A stretch of DNA of 64,000 nucleotides, from NCBI GenBank assembly GCA_030141605.1, contig JAQGDQ010000026.1, forward strand, positions 620,001 to 684,000, written 5' to 3'. The stretch is from Tubiluchus corallicola. Lineage: Eukaryota > Priapulida > Priapulimorpha > Priapulimorphida > Tubiluchidae. Shown here piece by piece: positions 57,613-64,000 of this stretch (position 1 is the first letter of the stretch; each line of letters opens with the position of its first letter). The notes beneath the pieces are model-generated. The model was not told the DNA's origin and ran no database searches. It worked only from the letters and a program-made list of their open reading frames with translations. The translations under genes and the position numbers were made by a program.

Positions 57613-60600
57613 CTGAAAATAAAACAAGAATTTTCACCATTATATGCACTTTTTGAGTCATCAGCCAAGCGAAGAAAAGATCATTTTGTCTTTAGTAAGA
57701 TTAATGCACAAATTCAACAACGCTGATATGCCCATGAAACTGTCAGCCATGTGAAAAAAACAGATGTAAAACAAGAATAGGATGACAGAAAGTGCACCAA
57801 AAAGTAAAGAATTTGTTACCACAAGCTAATTTTGTGGTGAGAAATATGAAGCAATACAAAATACACTAGTTAAAACCAGTAAAAATACAATAATCATTTT
57901 TTGTACTTACAGTGATGTTTTTCTGGAAGTCGAGAAATTCTCCAGACCAATGATCTAAACAAACGCTCATATTTGGCTATTCCAACTGACGCTTCAATGA
58001 GCTGTGGCAGAAGTGTCTGTGCAGCACCCAACACACGCTCGAGCCCTTTAATCTTTCCTGGTTTACGATGAGCTGAATGCTTGGACCCGTAACGAAATCT
58101 CTTCTCCACACGGAATAAGTATATCCATTCTTCAGGAATGGGAATGCGAATCTGTATGTCTTCACAAGGTACCTGTCCGTGCTTGCGACTACAGTATCCG
58201 GGCACCATCACTTCGCAGCGAATTTCAACCTTTTGACCTTTCATCCGCCAAATGATTTTTGGCTGTAATGGCATTTCCCTGTTCTTAGGAGGTCGAACAC
58301 GAAAGCGCAAGATTTCAAACTGGCATCCATCAAGAGGTTTATACTTAATGACCTTGGTTTTTTCAAATTCTTCTTTGTCAACCACCGAGTGAAACTCACA
58401 TTCCTCTAATCTTATCCACTCCTCCGTTTTAACAGGGATGATGTCTTTACGTCCCACAATTTCTTTTCCTTCTCTTCGTTTGTCGTTGACGCCTACTTCA
58501 ATTTCGGGCATTCCACTAAGAAAAGCCAAGCAAAATAACCTAACCCTGGCATTATGAGCCGATGGGACAACATTTGTATCTACATGGCATTTAAGCTCAT
58601 CGATCACAGTCATAGTTATCTCATCTTGTTTGTATGTTAGAGAACGCTCTCTCTGAGCAGATAAGTGAAAGAGGGCGTCCTCTATCACCATTACAAAACT
58701 CCGAATATCATCGTAGTTGAGCGTTCCTAGTTTCATCAAGGCAGAAGTTTGTGGAGCATGCTCTAAAGGCAATGCATGTTTTGGCCTGATCATTTCCGTT
58801 ATTGCTTGAATGCCACTTTGTATAGTTCCGTGAATGCCATGAATTCCCACTCGTTCTTTATAAAATACATATTGAAGTTTAACAGTATGCACCTTGGTGA
58901 ATTCGTCATACTGTTGCAGGCCTAAAGGAGAAAGAGAGTAACAGGCCTGTAAGGGCAACTCTTGAAATGGATGATGATCCTCGGCTTTATTGAATAACTG
59001 CAGGATATTTTGCCTAACCACACGAACATACACCTTCTGCCAGAATCTTTGCCCAGTCATCTTTTTTTTGTTGGGTTGTCTTAACATCATTTCCCAGCCA
59101 TCACCTGTCCAAGGTTCTTGGAATACAGGAAGCGGTTCAGATGTATCCTCTTCATACAAAGGTGACTCAATGCTGTCTTGGTCGCTTGTTTTGGTCTTAG
59201 GCCGTTTGGCTGGCACTACAGTTTCAGCTCCCATAAAAATGTCTTTTGTAGCTTCATCACCAGATGAAAATGCATCAAAGTCAAATTTATCGGTCATTGC
59301 ATTGCTAAAAAATACATCATTTCCAGCATTTCCATCACTTTGCTCTACAGGAGCAGAAAAAGGATCATTTGCAATTGGCTGACTAGGGTAGCTGCTATCC
59401 GCTACAAATGGATCGTTACTAGACTCCAACTTTTTTGTGCTAGTATCTCTTATTGCAGAAGGAACAATAAATGGGTCGTTTTCATCTAAAGGTGCTGATG
59501 TACCATCAGCTGCCGAATGAAAAAGGTCATCACTAAACATAGATGGTTTATTAGTATCTACTGGTTCTTGCTCTAAGTCAGCAAATAAGTTGTCAACCTT
59601 CTGCATGACAGATGTAGATCCTATAGTTTTAGAGGGAGTTGTGAAACTTGGTTCTGAAGCAGTGATGGTTTCTAGTGGTTTTTCTCCAAACAGATCTGAA
59701 CCAAAATCTACCTCTGGTCCTATACTTTGGCCTGCTGATGATTTTGCGGCTTTAAATCCTAACCCAAATGGATCATCATCGTCATCGTGTAGATCTGCTC
59801 CATTTCCAAGTGGCTCATATTCACCTGGATGTAAGCCATCTACATCAGAAACAGCTGACTCAGCATCACTTAAATCACGTTGAACATCTAGAGTTGCTTT
59901 TTCTGCACTAAGAGCAGAAGCAGCGGGAAATGAGGTTCTGAATGGATCTAATGCTGAAGCTACTTCACTGCTAGGAACACCACCAAAAATATCTTTGAAG
60001 CCAGATTTTCCTATAGTTTTGGATTCAGTGACAAAGCCATTTAAAGCACTTTCTGTCGTACTAAAAGCTGAATGGTCACCAGATTCAAACATCTTAAGAT
60101 CATTAATTATCGCATCAGAAGTTGTTGTTGGTTTTTCTACTTCATTTATTTCATGCTGAGGTGAAGGTGGAGGGGGCTTAGGTGGTGCATCTGTACCTAA
60201 ATCAAACAGATCGGTTTCCACATCTGGGGTTTTAACACTGGTGGAATGCGTGACTGTTACAGAAACATCAGAACTACCAAAGCCAAAATCCAGAAAGTCA
60301 TCAATGCTGATGGGTCCTTGTGTAATGTCATCTGACTTTGTGAATATGGATTTAATAGGAGGTGGTCTTGACATGTCTGCAGGAATATCAGTAGCAGGTG
60401 GTGGTTTAGCAGGGGAGGATGCAGGAGGTGGCGGTTTTGGAGGTGGTGTTGATGTGACTGGTCCCCAAGTCAATTTTTCTAAATCAGCTAGCTGTTCTTG
60501 TGTGGATCGACGTCTTGGTGGGGGTGGTCTAGTTGGTTTCTTTGACGAAGGTGGGAGATTAGGCTTGGCAGGGGGCTCCATTTCCGCATAAGCAGTTTGC

Positions 60601-61081
60601 TGCACGAGGTCTAACTCTGCAAGATCTTTATTAAAGACACCATTAGGCTGCTGTTTGGATTGGACTTCTGAAGGAATATCAGAAACATCTACAAGCGCAC
60701 TATCAGAGAGGAGAGGACTGTCCGCGATTACTTGGAAAGTATTACCGTCATCAAAATCTACCCAATTTTTGTCTGTCAGTGCAACAGCTTTTCGCTTTTG
60801 CACATCCTCCTTCACAACATCATAGCGAAAATTTCCCAGATAATCTGACACACTGGAACTACCTAGCTGATCAAGTGTACACTGAGTTTTAGAAGCTACT
60901 TCTTTGGCACGCTCTGTCAATTCTTGAAATTTCCGCCACTCTTCAGAGTCTTTGTTAATATTTACAGGCTGATTTTCATTTTGTGCAGGTATGTCGAAAT
61001 CAAAATCATCATCTAAATCTCCATGCTTTTTCTTCTTCTTATCTTTTTTCTTTGCACTGATCATTTGTTTCTTACTATCAA
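57269..61081 (-). CDS. Stonin, AP-2/clathrin endocytic adaptor (two coding exons)
   Basis: 1,165 residues from the ATG at 61064 to the stop at 57269-57271, joined across an intron at 57613-57910. Stonins (Drosophila stoned B, vertebrate STON1/STON2) are cytosolic adaptors that recruit synaptotagmin and similar cargo to AP-2 for clathrin endocytosis. Seen: Lys-rich start, WVDFDD (residues 101-106) matching the AP-2-binding WVxF motif, Pro-rich segment, five DPF motifs (residues about 371-566), stonin homology domain (about 645-800) and mu homology domain (about 810-1130), in the family order. No NPF (EH-domain-binding) motif was found, unlike vertebrate STON2. Residues DSKKQ precede the ATG in frame, so the coding region might extend into an unseen upstream exon. 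I cannot tell STON1-like from STON2-like. Confidence 0.93.
57911..61081 (-). CDS. Stonin large exon: N-terminal region, SHD and most of the MHD
   Basis: Acceptor TTTTTCAG lies just above 61081; donor CACT|GTAAGTAC at 57910-57903. The N-terminal part is rich in Asp, Ser and Pro with DPF motifs (ALDPF, DDDPF, ENDPF, SNDPF, ANDPF). The stonin homology domain starts at EPWTGDGWEMMLRQPNKKK (residue 650 onward) and includes RFWQKVYVRVV. The mu homology domain includes KDIIPVKTEEWIRLEECEFH, LQPKIIWRMKGQKVEIRCEV and ends this exon at LVWRISRLPEKHH. It leaves one nt (T). The acceptor is tandemly duplicated (separate entry). Confidence 0.93.
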
Positions 61082-61148
61082 CTGAAAAAAATAAAAATTA
61101 CACACACATATATCAACTGAAAAAAATAAAAATTACACACACACATAT
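61077..61148 (-). repeat. Tandem duplication spanning the stonin exon acceptor (35 + 37 bp)
   Basis: ATCAACTGAAAAAAATAAAA occurs at 61077 and 61112, each followed by a CA-rich run. On the - strand this duplicates the polypyrimidine tract, CAG acceptor and first exon bases, giving two possible acceptors (exon starting at 61081 or 61116). Use of the outer one adds 35 nt, including a tiny upstream ATG-TGT-GTG-TAA frame. Confidence 0.9.
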
Positions 61149-64000
61149 ATATATATGTATGTATCACAGCTTGAAAAAACTTGCCAAGAAAACTGAGGAA
61201 TTGAAGGTTAGTGCAGAAATATCATTACAGAAAATCGCTGTTTTTACCTATGGAAATATTGCAATCAACAACTAGTTTGCCATATACGATTATCAAATAT
61301 TACCCAAGCTTGGTACCATGAGAAATCACTGCCCATCTATTAAAGCAGATGGCGCATTAATAATGCATGTGTCTGGTTTCAGATATTATTAATCTACGTT
61401 GCTGATCGCTTTGGGCGAAGAGCATCACTGCAAGTCTTTGTCAAACTCGAGTACACTACAGACAGCATGATAACCCTGAACACCGAATTTCAATATGCCA
61501 CGTTTGTCCTTGTAAAAGCAGATACAATGTGGCTACTCTGATAACAATCAAGAGTTAAGATTCTGCACTTGCAGAGCGAATCAAGTATAATGGAAAAACA
61601 CAGCATTTATCGCGTATTTCCTAAATAGCACACTTGTGAGTCATGACAAAATGAAGGAATGATACGTACAATACGTGCATGACTAGGAAATTAAGTTAAG
61701 CAGCGCTAAACCTGGTGGGAATTGCCTAGAACTGGCGTTTTATCTACTATACTCTTCCACTACATTTTTCCCGATATAGGAGGACATATGTACAATGGCT
61801 AAGACACGTGTCGGTTCAGAAGCTACTTTACATTATTATCCTTCATAAGTACTTAGGTTCCGGTATTGCCACAAACATTTAATATTAACAACCACTCCTG
61901 CCGTCAAATATATTGGCCTATCACTTCGCCTCCGTTGTGACGTAAACACGCTCACGGGAAATCGGGACAACAGCTACGTTAAACAACTCTTTCTGGTAAA
62001 CAACATGACACCTAATGTCTAACCAGCAGATAAACTGATTGTGCTTTTTCATACACAAAAATCTGCAGAGTAGCAGTTGTTTTTACATGGAATTAAAACT
62101 TTAGTTGTTGATTCAAAAACTAGAGGCCATGCTCTAAAATTTTATAAAGAGCGATCACATCTCAACATTCGTAAATATTCATTTACTATAAGTTGTGTGA
62201 ACGAACGGAATAATTTGGTAGTAAGCAGAGCTTAAGTGAGTATGACTGGCCGTTCTGCTTGATGTTAATTACTATGTGGCAAAACTCCCGTACAAGATAA
62301 TTTAATTAATTTCTTTTATAGGAAACGCGGATTGTGACTGTCTCGTCGAACGCACACAGTAACTGGAGATCAGGTGACAAAGCCCACAAAGTTACATTAA
62401 ACTGAGATAAACTGAATTTTACTCAGTTTTATCTTAAGACGGAGATAGTTTTAGGGGTGACCGCTAATAAAGTCACAGGCAAAAGTCACAATTTTGGCTA
62501 GGGTTACGGTTATTTCTTTTTTCCTGTGCCTTTTATCTGTGACTTTTTTACGCGTCAGGAATATTCTTCGATCACATTACGTAATTGCAATTCGTGATTC
62601 CTTCTAGACTCACTCCGCCTCAATAATAACTAACTAGTCATCTATAGGGGCAGGTATCGTGTGCGTGTCTAGAAACGGTTAGTAAAACAATTCCGTTCCC
62701 AAATGGTGAGAGTATAATGGAAACAATATCGCTTTTCTTATAAGTTTTTTTTTCGTCAAACTTGTTTGTCAGTTTTAGTTTGAAAAAACTAGTTTGATCG
62801 TGCAAACAGCGAAACTGACAAACTTTTTGTATGGCAAACAAAGAAGGGAAATTTTGTCATCATTAATCCAGCAAGTGGTATAAATATGCAATTGAAGAGC
62901 ACGCAAACAGCCGATTTGAGAAGTCTCGAAAAACGATTAGCTAAGAGTCTTAGAATATCATTTATTGCTTTTCGGTGATGGTATATGATTAAGAAAAATA
63001 CCCATCCAACCACATATTATCATAGCTTCTATTTCTTAAACTAGTCTGGATTCTGGAATGCGAAGCATTGCGTTACACGCTTGCCATACGAGCACGCGCA
63101 CGCAAGTTTTACTTGCACGAATATTTGTAAAATGTTTTATAATAACAATGCTGTTTCGGATGAAGCACTTCCGTCTCAACAATTTTTTCTGCAACACTGT
63201 TCTATTGTGACGTGACAATATTAAAAACACGCCACACCACCCACACAATACCTCAAGACAATAGCAACAACGAAAACAAATATTGCACAACTAAATGTTG
63301 AAACTGCGTGAAATAACAAACGCATACAATGATGATCAACAATGCGCAAACAATCTACATAATCCTTGAAATGGTGGTAGTAAGCTAGATATTAACAAAT
63401 TATAGATACGCATATACAAATTTGCGAAGATTTAGTATGCGCTGTTTGCCTTGCAATGAGTAAATGACAAAGTTGTGAACGAGAACGAACACACGAAAAC
63501 GGCTTTACGCAGTCAGTAACCCAAAAATATTTAATGTTTAATTCATGTTCGTAACTGCTAGGTTGACAACACAGCCCTTACAGAATGCGTGTGACCTTAT
63601 CAGAAGTTACCCGACAACCCGAGTCAATGCATTAAGCCATCATAAAACGTATGAAATAATTACGGTGACAAAGTGAAGCTAGACGAGCTCTGAAAAGGTG
63701 AAAATCACCATGGTAACAAATGAAAAATTCTCAGCAGCATCCTACGCAATAACCGAGATATGGTATCAATAAAAAGTGACGAAGCGGAGAGCTAACAGAA
63801 ACAAGTACACGGGCAAGTGTCAACCGTGAAATAGGAAATAAAAACAACCTAGCAGATTCCAAAATAAAATTCAAACAATTTTTACTGGCAATAACAACTG
63901 AAGACGCTGATGAACCTAATACCTCTTCAAACGCCAGTCAGTTACAAACTATAACCTGCTCAGTGACCAACAAACAATCTTACCAATTGAGAGGCCTAAC
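61149..64000. other. Upstream region of stonin; no gene recognised
   Basis: About 2.85 kb that should hold the stonin promoter and any 5' non-coding exon. No open frame here has recognisable domains and I see no RNA gene. Notable features are an (AT/GT)n run just above 61149 and an imperfect palindrome at 62470-62546. A neighbouring gene could begin here, but I see no support for one. Confidence 0.5.
62470..62546. repeat. Imperfect palindrome, about 22-bp arms
   Basis: AAAGTCACAGGCAAAAGTCACA (first 20 bases from 62470) pairs with the arm at about 62524-62546, which reads AAAGTCACAGATAAAAGGCA on the other strand. The loop is about 35 nt and contains GGGTTACGG. It could be a small MITE or a structured site upstream of stonin. 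Confidence 0.6.

Noticed and set aside
59590-60591. Open frames on the + strand opposite the stonin exon (97 and 116 codons)
   Set aside because: They are antisense shadows of the stonin coding exon, Gly/Pro-rich because of its Pro/Ser codons.
1-64000. CRISPR arrays, operons, bacterial genes, tRNA or rRNA genes
   Set aside because: None seen; the tandem repeats are microsatellites or transposon parts, and gene structure is that of an animal nucleus.

Overview
The window is animal nuclear DNA: AT-rich, with long multi-exon genes, GT-AG introns, microsatellites and TA-flanked DNA transposons. Both genes (a giant BIR/UBC ubiquitin ligase and a stonin) are metazoan families. The BIRC6 protein is clearly divergent from the vertebrate one, which suggests an invertebrate, possibly an early-branching one. 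I cannot name the phylum from the sequence alone.

Positions 188-54082 on the + strand are one gene, BIRC6 (BRUCE/Apollon), entered just downstream of its BIR-coding exon and followed to its stop codon. I resolved 60 exons whose phases all agree. Together they encode about 4,760 residues in one frame: end of the N-terminal WD40-like propeller, long helical (armadillo-like) scaffold, two beta-sandwich (carbohydrate-binding-like) domains, a ubiquitin-like segment, and the C-terminal E2/UBC domain with its catalytic cysteine codon at 50723-50725. The BIR domain itself lies upstream of the window.

Positions 57269-61081 on the - strand encode a stonin, a clathrin/AP-2 endocytic adaptor, in two coding exons (1,165 residues from the ATG at 61064). 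It has a WVxF motif, five DPF motifs, a stonin homology domain and a mu homology domain. The two genes are convergent, with a 3.2-kb interval that must hold both 3' UTRs. The 2.9 kb upstream of stonin holds no recognised gene.

The BIRC6 introns hold most of the non-gene interest: a Tigger/pogo-type transposon with transposase remnants and a nested insertion, two related non-autonomous copies, two further TA-flanked MITE families, two foldback elements, and a 472-bp inverted-terminal-repeat element whose right arm carries a convincing type I hammerhead ribozyme core (35201-35240). Similar but weaker motifs recur in introns around the UBC exons. Splicing oddities are a GC-AG intron, two competing donors 4 nt apart, an orphan exon-like segment at 13750-13936, and a tandemly duplicated splice acceptor at the 5' end of the stonin coding exon. 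The genes do not form a pathway with each other. I see no sign of a new multi-gene system; the ribozyme-bearing element is the best lead.
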